64,000 bases of DNA from Shewanella halifaxensis HAW-EB4 (GTDB lineage: Bacteria; Pseudomonadota; Gammaproteobacteria; Enterobacterales; Shewanellaceae): assembly GCF_000019185.1 (NCBI RefSeq), contig NC_010334.1:3286001-3350000 (forward strand). Reading direction: 5' to 3'. Each line of letters begins with the position of its first letter. Position 1 is the stretch's first letter. The position numbers and the translations under genes are program-made. Positions 44,901-51,709 of the stretch are shown in pieces. The notes under the pieces were generated by a model that saw only the letters and a list, made by a program, of their open reading frames with translations, did no database searches and was not told the DNA's origin.

Positions 44901-46457
44901 ATGCGTAGAAGTATCAAGCTTCACTTACTCTCATTATCGCTGTTCACTCTTTTTGCTGGCTGTGGGACAACTCAATATCCAGTAAATAATATGCAAGCCT
45001 TAACAGTGACACAACAATGTGAAGGCAGCTATTGGAAAGATTGTGTAACTTATCCGTTTCCTGTGCATTATGCACAAGCTAAAGATAGTACAGGGATTCA
45101 GTGGGAAGTTGCCTATATGGACGAATATGCTGGTGATAAACCTTCTCCTGAAACCGTGGTACTTATCCATGGAAAAGGAGTATATGGTGGCTATTTTGCA
45201 GATTTGATGAACGTTTTACTGACTCAAGGTTACCGTGTCATTGTGCCCGACCTACCTAATTATGGTAAATCTTTGCCTGGAAACTTAGATAATCCAATTA
45301 CACGTTCACTGGATGACACACGCACAGCCATTCATGATCTGTTAGCAAATACATTAAATGTAAACAAAGCCAGCTTTCTTGGTCACTCAATGGGAGGCCA
45401 ATGGGTAATAGGTTATGCCTTAGCATACCCTGAGCAAGTTGATAAGATAATACTTGAAGCTTCTGGTGGTATGGAGGAGTTCCCAACCAATATTGCAGGA
45501 CTGTCATTTTTTGGCGATGAACAACAAATATCATACGAAAATTGGGCTAAAATCTGGGGGAGCACACTGAAAAAAGAGCAAGTTAAAACTGCAGAAGATG
45601 TTGAACTTTTCAATTACTTCAAAGCTAAAAACCCTGAGAGTGGCGAAGTAATGGACTCTCCTGCTGGATACTTTATCAATAAAACCCCAATGACAGAGTA
45701 TATTACCCAAAACCGTCAGCACATGATTGAAAACTCACCTGAAGAGTACCGAGCATACACCGAGACTTATATCAGAGATATCTATTCAATGGGAGTTGAA
45801 GTTCGTATTGAAGACCCTCAAAGTTTAGTTAAGAAAATTGATCAAATTAAAGCTCCGATACTTATCACCTATGGTGAAAAAGAACCCTTTATTCCAACAA
45901 CCATTTTTAGTGGTCAGCAAAGTTTACGTTGGGACATCATTAAGCCTGTGTATGAAAAGTTATCAAACAATGGTAATGAGCCTACGGTAATCATTTACCC
46001 TAATGTTGGCCATTTTATTCATACCGATATTCCTGAAAGATTTAATCAAGACGTAGTTAAATTTCTTGCTGGAGAAAGGATCTCTGGCATTGAAAAAGTT
46101 TCAAACTATAAACCACCTATCATCTTACCTCCTGAAGAAGTAACCGCTTTCTTTAATAAGTTTAAACATGCATTAGTGAGTAAGCATAAGACTAACATTG
46201 CCAATTTTTATGCAGAAAACTTTATCGAAAACGGCTATGACAAACCTGCATTTTTAGAGATATTGTATAGTCAAATGGCCAGTGTTAATGACTATAAGGT
46301 CTCTCTAATCAAATTTGAACAAGATCCCAATAAATCTGATGAGTATTTTGTTGAAGGAATGGTTAATTTAGGCAATATATCCGTTCCCTTTAGTCAAGGG
46401 AGCAAAGTTATCAAGACTGCGGATGGCTGGAAGTGGTTGGGCAATAGAAAATCATAA
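44901..46457 (+). CDS. Lipoprotein alpha/beta hydrolase with C-terminal NTF2-like domain
   Basis: A 518-residue lipoprotein: signal with lipobox FAGC (cysteine at 21), an alpha/beta hydrolase domain (about 65-390) with VLIHGKGVYGGY, nucleophile elbow GHSMGG (serine near 155), acid in TYGEKEPF and histidine in NVGHFIH. A separate C-terminal domain (about 410-518) looks NTF2/SnoaL-like (FFNKFKHALVSKHKTNIANFYAENF). The hydrolase would be tethered to a membrane in the envelope, suited to cutting oligomers released by the secreted depolymerase. The fusion with an NTF2-like domain is unusual. Probably co-transcribed with the preceding hydrolase. Confidence 0.82.
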   Translation: MRRSIKLHLLSLSLFTLFAGCGTTQYPVNNMQALTVTQQCEGSYWKDCVTYPFPVHYAQAKDSTGIQWEVAYMDEYAGDKPSPETVVLIHGKGVYGGYFADLMNVLLTQGYRVIVPDLPNYGKSLPGNLDNPITRSLDDTRTAIHDLLANTLNVNKASFLGHSMGGQWVIGYALAYPEQVDKIILEASGGMEEFPTNIAGLSFFGDEQQISYENWAKIWGSTLKKEQVKTAEDVELFNYFKAKNPESGEVMDSPAGYFINKTPMTEYITQNRQHMIENSPEEYRAYTETYIRDIYSMGVEVRIEDPQSLVKKIDQIKAPILITYGEKEPFIPTTIFSGQQSLRWDIIKPVYEKLSNNGNEPTVIIYPNVGHFIHTDIPERFNQDVVKFLAGERISGIEKVSNYKPPIILPPEEVTAFFNKFKHALVSKHKTNIANFYAENFIENGYDKPAFLEILYSQMASVNDYKVSLIKFEQDPNKSDEYFVEGMVNLGNISVPFSQGSKVIKTADGWKWLGNRKS

Positions 46458-46476
46458 TTAACTAATCACAAAATGC

Positions 46477-46506
46477 TTAGCGTAGGTATATAAGTACCTA
46501 CGCTAA
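46477..46506. terminator. Perfect 12-bp hairpin between convergent genes
   Basis: TTAGCGTAGGTA / TACCTACGCTAA with a 6-base loop, 20 bp after the lipoprotein hydrolase stop. No strong T-run on either strand. Confidence 0.6.
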
Positions 46507-46615
46507 AAAATACAAATTAAGTTGTGGTAAATATCTAAGTACTAACTCACCAACCTCATCTTTGAATCTTTTTTAAAAGCCATTTACATTACGCTTTGCA
46601 CACCAAAAACAATAA

Positions 46616-47533
46616 TCAGCTGACTTCTAATTCAGATGCTATCTCTGTTACCCGTCTAATTAAAAAGTCTTTAAAATTTACACAACGAGTTGGCATTTGC
46701 TTTCTTGGTCTGAAATATAGTCCAAACTCAAAATGACTATTACTGTAATCATCTAAAATAGGGACTAATGAACCATCATTTAATTCTTTTTGTATTAAAC
46801 TTGTGGGTAAATAAGCAATTCCAGCGCCAGTTAACGCAACTGTTTTCAAAAACTCACTATCTTCAACCTGCACAGTTTGGGCTATTTCGACCGTTGTAAA
46901 TTCCCCCCCTCGCTCGAAGACCCATTTATTTCCCCCCACTAAGGTCGATGCATACAAACAATTATGTTTCTTTAGCTCTTCGGGAGTTTCAGGCAAAGAA
47001 AAACGTTCGATGTAGCGTGGTGAACAACAAGCCTTAAGCGGGTACCTAAGCAATGACCGTTTAACCAACAAGCTATCTTTCTCTTGATAACCTTGATATG
47101 TCGCATTTGCTCGAATAGCAAAGTCAACTTCGCCGACATGATCCATCTCATAAGCGGTTTCAACAATCTTAAAAGACACATAGGGGTATTCACACAAGTA
47201 TTCTCCAACGACTTGGCTCAAGAATTTTTTAGCAAACAGAGGGGTGCTGGCAATACGAATGACTCCCCGATCATCATTTCCTAAATTTTGAATCTCTGTG
47301 AGAATGTCATCAATTTCAGTGTTCACATGGCAGAATCGGTCGAATAATCGCTCTCCTGCCTGAGTCGGAACAACTTTACGAGTTGAGCGTTTAAGCAGGC
47401 TCACCCCCATGTTTTCCTCTAACTCAATGATCCAGCGACTCCCTGCAGAGGCTGATATACCATACTGCTTCGCTGCATCACTAAAAGACCCAGTTCTAAC
47501 TACATGTAAAAAATAAACAATTTTATCTAACAT
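46616..47533 (-). CDS. LysR-type regulator of the PHB cluster
   Basis: A 305-residue LysR regulator: winged helix-turn-helix at about 1-62 (MLDKIVYFLHVVRTGSFSDAAKQYGISASAGSRW) and an effector domain, CrgA-like in style. The ATG at 47533 matches the family N-terminus; an in-frame TTG lies 11 codons earlier. It is divergent from the 3-hydroxyacyl-CoA dehydrogenase gene and is the only regulator gene in the cluster, so it is the best candidate to bind the shared 17-bp motif, which has the T-N11-A spacing of LysR sites. The effector could be 3-hydroxybutyrate or a CoA ester. Coding sequence contains C7 and C6 runs (plus strand) near 46905 and 46935. Confidence 0.9.
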   Translation of the reverse strand: MLDKIVYFLHVVRTGSFSDAAKQYGISASAGSRWIIELEENMGVSLLKRSTRKVVPTQAGERLFDRFCHVNTEIDDILTEIQNLGNDDRGVIRIASTPLFAKKFLSQVVGEYLCEYPYVSFKIVETAYEMDHVGEVDFAIRANATYQGYQEKDSLLVKRSLLRYPLKACCSPRYIERFSLPETPEELKKHNCLYASTLVGGNKWVFERGGEFTTVEIAQTVQVEDSEFLKTVALTGAGIAYLPTSLIQKELNDGSLVPILDDYSNSHFEFGLYFRPRKQMPTRCVNFKDFLIRRVTEIASELEVS

Positions 47534-47842
47534 AGACACTTCGCTGTTAATGAGTACCTTGGTCAATAAACCAACCCGTTAAAACACATCCTTAACATGT
47601 GAAACGTAAAATAGCGTCACTTATTAAGTGCTAGCGTTTCTATCATTATTCATATATCCAACAATTACTGCTAACTATCCCATAAAAATAAGATAAATAA
47701 TTTTTTTATCCCCTTTTTGCAATAGTGTTTTGTTCTATTAACGCTAAACATTCAATGTTCCTGAGCCTAATATAGGTCCAAATCTAAGCAAATATCGCCT
47801 CTTCGTTTGGCGCTTGCTAACACTCAAAATGGTGGAATCATT
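47534..47842. other. Divergent regulatory region, LysR gene to dehydrogenase
   Basis: 309 bp, AT-rich, with the 17-bp motif at 47706-47722 and a partial repeat of its TATCCCAT core at 47676-47683. No gene. Confidence 0.55.
47706..47722 (+). promoter_or_regulatory. Shared 17-bp motif upstream of the dehydrogenase-thiolase genes
   Basis: TTATCCCCTTTTTGCAA, differing by one base from the copy at 41065-41081 (minus strand) and placed at the same distance, 120 bp, from its start codon. Confidence 0.5.
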
Positions 47843-48577
47843 ATGCTAAATAACAAAATCTGTATAGTCACTGGCGGCGCACAAGGTATTGGTCGATGCA
47901 TCGTTGAAACGTTTGCTCAGCAAGGTGCGCTTAAAGTTTACGCTTGCGACATGAATATAGAGGCGATGCGAGACCTTGAAGAACAATACAGCAATGTGTC
48001 AGCTAAAGAACTTAATGTCTGCGATCGCAAGGGCATTCAAGCACTCATTGAGACGCTAAAAGCCGAACATGGCAAGATTGACGTTTTAGTTAATAATGCT
48101 GGAATTACCCGTGATAATTTGCTTGATAGAATGAGTGAAGATGACTGGGACATGGTCATCAACGTTAACCTTAAAGGTGTGTTCAATATGACCCAAGCAG
48201 TAGCACCATTAATGATTGAAAATGGTGTAGGCTCGATTATTACGATGTCTTCTGTTGTTGGAACTGATGGAAATGTTGGACAAACAAATTATGCCGCAAC
48301 TAAAGGCGGCGTCATCACCATGACCAAGGGTTGGGCTAAAGAGTTTTCTCGTAAAGGGGCGCAAGTTCGCGCCAATTGTGTTGCTCCAGGATTTATTGAA
48401 ACACCAATGACGATTGAGTTACCAGAAAAAGTACTTAACTTCATGAAAGGTAAAACACCACTTGGCCGTATGGGTAAGCCTGAAGATATCGCCAATGGTG
48501 TACTTTTTCTTGCCAGTGACAACTCCAACTTTATCACCGGACAGACCCTTAAAATTGATGGTGGCCTTGTAATATAA
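47843..48577 (+). CDS. SDR-family (R)-3-hydroxyacyl-CoA dehydrogenase / 3-ketoacyl reductase (FabG/PhaB-like)
   Basis: A 244-residue short-chain dehydrogenase. The cofactor loop TGGAQGIG is at 10-17, NNAG at about 84-87, catalytic S136/S137, Y150 and K154. The strand-2 end carries D36 (YACDMN), the residue that usually selects NAD(H) over NADP(H); biosynthetic FabG/PhaB enzymes normally prefer NADPH. This supports an oxidative role, turning (R)-3-hydroxybutyryl-CoA into acetoacetyl-CoA. The ATG at 47843 has GGTGGA upstream; an in-frame TTG 12 codons earlier is rejected. The thiolase follows after 82 bp. Confidence 0.88.
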   Translation: MLNNKICIVTGGAQGIGRCIVETFAQQGALKVYACDMNIEAMRDLEEQYSNVSAKELNVCDRKGIQALIETLKAEHGKIDVLVNNAGITRDNLLDRMSEDDWDMVINVNLKGVFNMTQAVAPLMIENGVGSIITMSSVVGTDGNVGQTNYAATKGGVITMTKGWAKEFSRKGAQVRANCVAPGFIETPMTIELPEKVLNFMKGKTPLGRMGKPEDIANGVLFLASDNSNFITGQTLKIDGGLVI

Positions 48578-48659
48578 CCACACCATGTTGAATTACTGCT
48601 TAATTGAAGCAGCGGTTATCAAGCATTGCTTCAATTAAAAAATCAGTTTTGGAGAGTCT

Positions 48660-49865
48660 ATGAAAAAAGTATTTATTGTTGGTGCGAAGCGGACTGCACT
48701 TGGTAGCTTCGGTGGTGCCCTTGCATCTGTTCCAGCTTATCAACTTGGCGGCGAAGCAATTAAAGCTGCGTTAGCTCAAGCTCGTGTTTCACCTGAACAT
48801 CTTGATGAAGTTATTGTCGGTAATGTGTTAAGTGCAGGCCAAGGGATGGGCCCAGGTAGACAAGCTGCACGTTATGCGGGTATTCCTGATACCGTTCCAG
48901 CTTATACCCTCAACATGATTTGTGGCAGCGGCATGAAAACTGTCATCGAAGCAGCGACAAAAATTAAAGCTGGTGATGCTGACATACTTGTCGCTGCTGG
49001 TATGGAGAACATGTCAAGCGCACCTTATTTACTCAATAGCAATAACCGTTTTGGTAGCAAAATGGGGAACCAGCAGCTTATAGACTCAATGATAAACGAT
49101 GGTCTAACCGATGTTTTTAATCATTATCACATGGGAATAACCGCTGAAAATATTGCAGATAAATATCAGATCTCTCGTGAGCAGCAAGATCAGTTTGCGC
49201 TTCGCAGTCAGCAACGCGCATGCGCAGCAATTGAAAGTAACCGCTTTACCGATGAGATAGCTCCTATTGAAGTCACTCAGCGAAGAAAGTCATTCAGTTT
49301 CGATACCGATGAATACCCGAGAGCAGACGCAACGATAGAAAGCCTAACAAAACTTAGAGCAGCCTTCAAAAAAGAGGGCTCTGTAACGGCGGGAAATTCA
49401 TCGGGTATTAATGATGGCGGCGTGGCTTTTATTATCGCTTCTGAAGAGGCTGTTAAAAAATATAATCTACAACCACTAGCAGAGATCGCGAGCTATGGCC
49501 AAGGTGGCTTAGATCCAGCGTTTATGGGTCTAGGACCTGTACCCGCGATTAAGCAAGCCTTAACGCGAGCCAGCATGAACCTGAGAGATATTGAACTACT
49601 TGAACTCAACGAAGCCTTTGCAGCTCAAGCGATTGGTGTTATGCATGGATTGAGTGAAGAGCACGGTGTTGAGCTTTCGTGGTTTGACAATAAAACTAAT
49701 CTCAATGGTGGAGCTATTGCCCTAGGTCATCCACTTGGAGCCTCAGGTGGTCGAGTATTGACGACCTTGCTCTATGAATTGCAAAAGCAAAAATTCAGCT
49801 ATGGCCTTGCTTCATTGTGTATTGGAGGCGGAATGGGAACCGCGATTATCATTAAGCGTGTTTAA
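48660..49865 (+). CDS. Acetyl-CoA acetyltransferase (thiolase)
   Basis: A 401-residue thiolase. Acyl-enzyme cysteine C88 (NMICGSGMK), H357 (GHPLGASG) and C387 (SLCIGGGMG) are all present, and AGMENMSSAPYLL marks the short-chain acetoacetyl-CoA type. It splits acetoacetyl-CoA with CoA into two acetyl-CoA, or runs in reverse. It is downstream of the dehydrogenase, so the pair gives oxidation then thiolysis. GGAGA before the ATG; a terminator follows. No PHA synthase gene is nearby, so a PHB-synthesis role is not supported. Confidence 0.95.
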   Translation: MKKVFIVGAKRTALGSFGGALASVPAYQLGGEAIKAALAQARVSPEHLDEVIVGNVLSAGQGMGPGRQAARYAGIPDTVPAYTLNMICGSGMKTVIEAATKIKAGDADILVAAGMENMSSAPYLLNSNNRFGSKMGNQQLIDSMINDGLTDVFNHYHMGITAENIADKYQISREQQDQFALRSQQRACAAIESNRFTDEIAPIEVTQRRKSFSFDTDEYPRADATIESLTKLRAAFKKEGSVTAGNSSGINDGGVAFIIASEEAVKKYNLQPLAEIASYGQGGLDPAFMGLGPVPAIKQALTRASMNLRDIELLELNEAFAAQAIGVMHGLSEEHGVELSWFDNKTNLNGGAIALGHPLGASGGRVLTTLLYELQKQKFSYGLASLCIGGGMGTAIIIKRV

Positions 49866-49882
49866 CCTCAGTTCTCACTTAC

Positions 49883-49908
49883 AAAAAGGCTCAAATTGAG
49901 CCTTTTTT
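49883..49908 (+). terminator. Rho-independent terminator of the thiolase gene
   Basis: AAAAAGGCTC AAAT with the opposite arm GAGCCTTTTT, ending in a T-run, 18 bp after the stop. Confidence 0.88.
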
Positions 49909-49933
49909 GATCGTTTTTCAAAAGCGATTAGAT

Positions 49934-50043
49934 CTCAGGGATGAGTTCACGGTGTCTTGCGGAGTCAATATCCAGCAGCGACGACATTAACAGTTATGAC
50001 TTAAGAGTCTTTTGAGAAGTGTCCGTAGAGCCGCGTATTGATT
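49934..50043. repeat. Direct repeat, copy 1 (about 110 bp)
   Basis: Begins CTCAGGGATGAGTTCA and ends CGTATTGATT. It matches 50381-50489 with about eight differences, roughly 93% identity. No coding content is apparent. It runs straight into an SRP-RNA-like fragment. Confidence 0.85.
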
Positions 50044-50060
50044 GCATGAGTTGTATTAGT

Positions 50061-50101
50061 AACATGAGCCACTTGCTGCGTTTGGTCTCATTCTTGCCTA
50101 G
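50061..50101 (-). pseudogene. Decayed SRP RNA fragment
   Basis: The stretch starting ACATGAGCCACTTGCTGCG matches the intact SRP RNA gene from 50665 (ACATGAGTCACTTGCTGCG) and keeps weaker similarity for about 40 bp, roughly three quarters identical; TAGAGCCGC just upstream is also shared. The apical GGAAGG-type loop needed to bind Ffh is lost, so it is probably non-functional. Confidence 0.6.
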
Positions 50102-50103
50102 AT

Positions 50104-50127
50104 TATTTACCTATTTACCTATTTACC
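50104..50127. repeat. Three tandem copies of an 8-bp unit
   Basis: TATTTACC repeated three times in a row with a partial fourth. A small microsatellite next to the decayed SRP fragment. Confidence 0.75.
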
Positions 50128-50380
50128 TATGGCGACATAACCTAGCCAGAACATATCTCAGCAGTAAAATAATAGAGGTACTCAAGTTTATCAAATGGGT
50201 ACAGTTAAATGACACCGTCATAAGTGACCGTGAGCCAGTAGCAACAAATTACCCATTGGCTTTAGTGAACCCATTATCATTCATGACGCTTTATAAAAGG
50301 CAGAGGATATTAAAGCCCAATAAGGAGCAGCATGATATTGAACGAGCAAGGATCTGCAGCATGGATGCTGTAGTTAAGCC

Positions 50381-50489
50381 CTCAGGGATGAGTTCATGGC
50401 GTCTTGCGGAGTCAATATCCAGCAGTGACGACATTAACTGTATGACTTAAGAGTCTGTTGGGAAGTGTCCGTAGAGCCACGTATTGATT
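50381..50489. repeat. Direct repeat, copy 2 (about 109 bp)
   Basis: Second copy of the unit at 49934-50043. After it, similarity to copy 1 continues weakly (ATTAGCAATATGAG against ATTAGTAACATGAG), so the original unit was probably longer and included SRP RNA sequence. Confidence 0.85.
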
Positions 50490-50639
50490 ACATTAGCAAT
50501 ATGAGGTGGTACACACGAATTGTACAACTAGGCCGATTTAAATGAAAAGCATGGTAAACAACTGAAAACGTCAGTTAGATTATCAATTAAAATCAGAGAG
50601 TTATTTTGGATGTTTTACATAAAGCGGGGGAGTTTTGGA

Positions 50640-50747
50640 GGCTCCCCTAGAGCCGCACTCCGGCACATGAGTCACTTGCTGCGGTTGCTCCCTTCCAGGC
50701 CTGGCCGAGTTCACAAGTTATCATTGCGGAGGGACCCTAGGGTCACC
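50640..50747 (-). ncRNA. ffs: Signal recognition particle RNA (4.5S, small bacterial type)
   Basis: On the minus strand the apical part reads GGCCAGGCCTGGAAGG followed by GAGCAACC, matching the conserved SRP domain IV with its GGAAG tetraloop region and AGCA internal-loop side that bind Ffh. Flanking arms pair: ACTTG with CAAGT, CCGCA with TGCGG, and an outer CCCTAG/CTAGGG helix. The length is close to the E. coli 4.5S RNA (114). The ends are estimated from pairing and may be off by some bases. The RNA works with Ffh and FtsY to target membrane proteins co-translationally. Confidence 0.92.
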
Positions 50748-50869
50748 ACAGATTTCTTTAAGAGCGTAACTCCAAAGAACGGCTGCATTATCTATCATGC
50801 ATCACAAGCAATCAAGTGATTATCGCCTAACTTGGCCTAGTTTTGGTTTAATCGACGATTCTATAAACA

Positions 50870-50895
50870 AAAGCCCTTAAAAAAGGGCTTTTTTT
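50870..50895. terminator. Bidirectional hairpin terminator
   Basis: AAAGCCCTT / AAGGGCTTT with a 4-base loop and seven Ts on the plus strand. It lies downstream of the minus-strand ComEA gene and upstream of the SRP RNA gene. Confidence 0.75.
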
Positions 50896-51019
50896 ACACT
50901 ATTTACATAGCCACTCTATTAACTACTACCATACGGTGGAGGGTGGCAGAGTTGATAGCGCGAGGGTTTAACTGTTTATTTAACTATTTAGCTATAGCGA
51001 GTTATTTAGCCATAGTTGA

Positions 51020-51334
51020 CTATAAACTTAGTTGACTGCGATTTTTCTCGATCAACTTTTCACCAATTCCCTTAACTTCAGTGAGTTGATCTACTGAGTC
51101 AAATTTACCATGCACTTGACGATACTCAACAATTGCAGCCGCCTTAGCCTCCCCGATACCACTTAACGCAGACAACTGAGCAACCGTTGCACTATTAATC
51201 TTAATCAACTCTGATTTAGCTTGAGATTGTTTTGCTTGCTCAGAAGTAGGGGTTTCTGCAACCTTGGTTGCCGACACTGCAGGGAATATTAATAAACTAG
51301 ACAGGCATAAAACAGACAAAAAAACTTTGTACAT
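51020..51334 (-). CDS. ComEA-like exported helix-hairpin-helix DNA-binding protein
   Basis: A 104-residue protein: signal peptide (1-22, ending VSA), a short charged linker, then two helix-hairpin-helix motifs (about 45-100) with the LSGIGEAKAAAIVEYR and LTEVKGIGEKLIEKN hairpins. ComEA proteins bind double-stranded DNA in the periplasm and pull it in during natural transformation. The short size without a membrane anchor is the gram-negative form. With the ComFB gene at 31177 it flanks the accessory block, but no other competence gene is present. Confidence 0.9.
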   Translation of the reverse strand: MYKVFLSVLCLSSLLIFPAVSATKVAETPTSEQAKQSQAKSELIKINSATVAQLSALSGIGEAKAAAIVEYRQVHGKFDSVDQLTEVKGIGEKLIEKNRSQLSL

Positions 51335-51709
51335 AGTTAACTCCTTTTATTTATCCTTAAATGTATGGCCGCAATCCTTTTTCCTTGGCCACGACTAAAA
51401 GGTAGATCATAGGCTCGAATTCCGCCAACAGGCGATCACCATCACATCAGCCTTCAACCTAAAGAGATCGAGATCACACTAAGCGAATAATGATTAACTT
51501 TCAGTAACTTGCATTGCCAATACAATAAGTACCCGTTTGAGTAATAAATTTCGAAAAAACAGAACAAAGTTAAGAGATGTTTATCGCAATCGAGGTGCTT
51601 TCGGGACGGTTATCACAACTTACTCTGGTCAATACTGAAAGTTTTTAACGTTGCCTCACATTTTGAACTTAGCTAAAGCTGAATTAGAGTGACGCAACCT
51701 AAAATAATA
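51335..51709. other. Intergenic region before the DASS transporter
   Basis: 375 bp with no gene. One weak CRP-like site (AGAGA-N6-TCACA, 51463-51478) has a poor left half and is not called. Confidence 0.45.

Noticed and set aside
48660..49865. Thiolase and dehydrogenase as a PHB synthesis (phaAB) pair
   Set aside because: No PHA synthase or phasin gene is present, the dehydrogenase has an NAD-type aspartate, and a secreted depolymerase is in the cluster; degradation fits better.
50104..50127. Short tandem repeats as a possible CRISPR array
   Set aside because: The units are 8 bp and adjacent, with no spacers and no cas genes.
50019..50450. 143-codon open frame across the repeat region
   Set aside because: It runs through direct repeat copy 1, the decayed SRP fragment and a microsatellite, has no ribosome binding site and no protein-like pattern.
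50610..50819. 69-codon open frame over the SRP RNA locus
   Set aside because: It lies antisense over the structured RNA gene and shows no protein family features.
51463..51478. CRP-like site upstream of the DASS transporter
   Set aside because: The right half TCACA is exact but the left half AGAGA has two mismatches.
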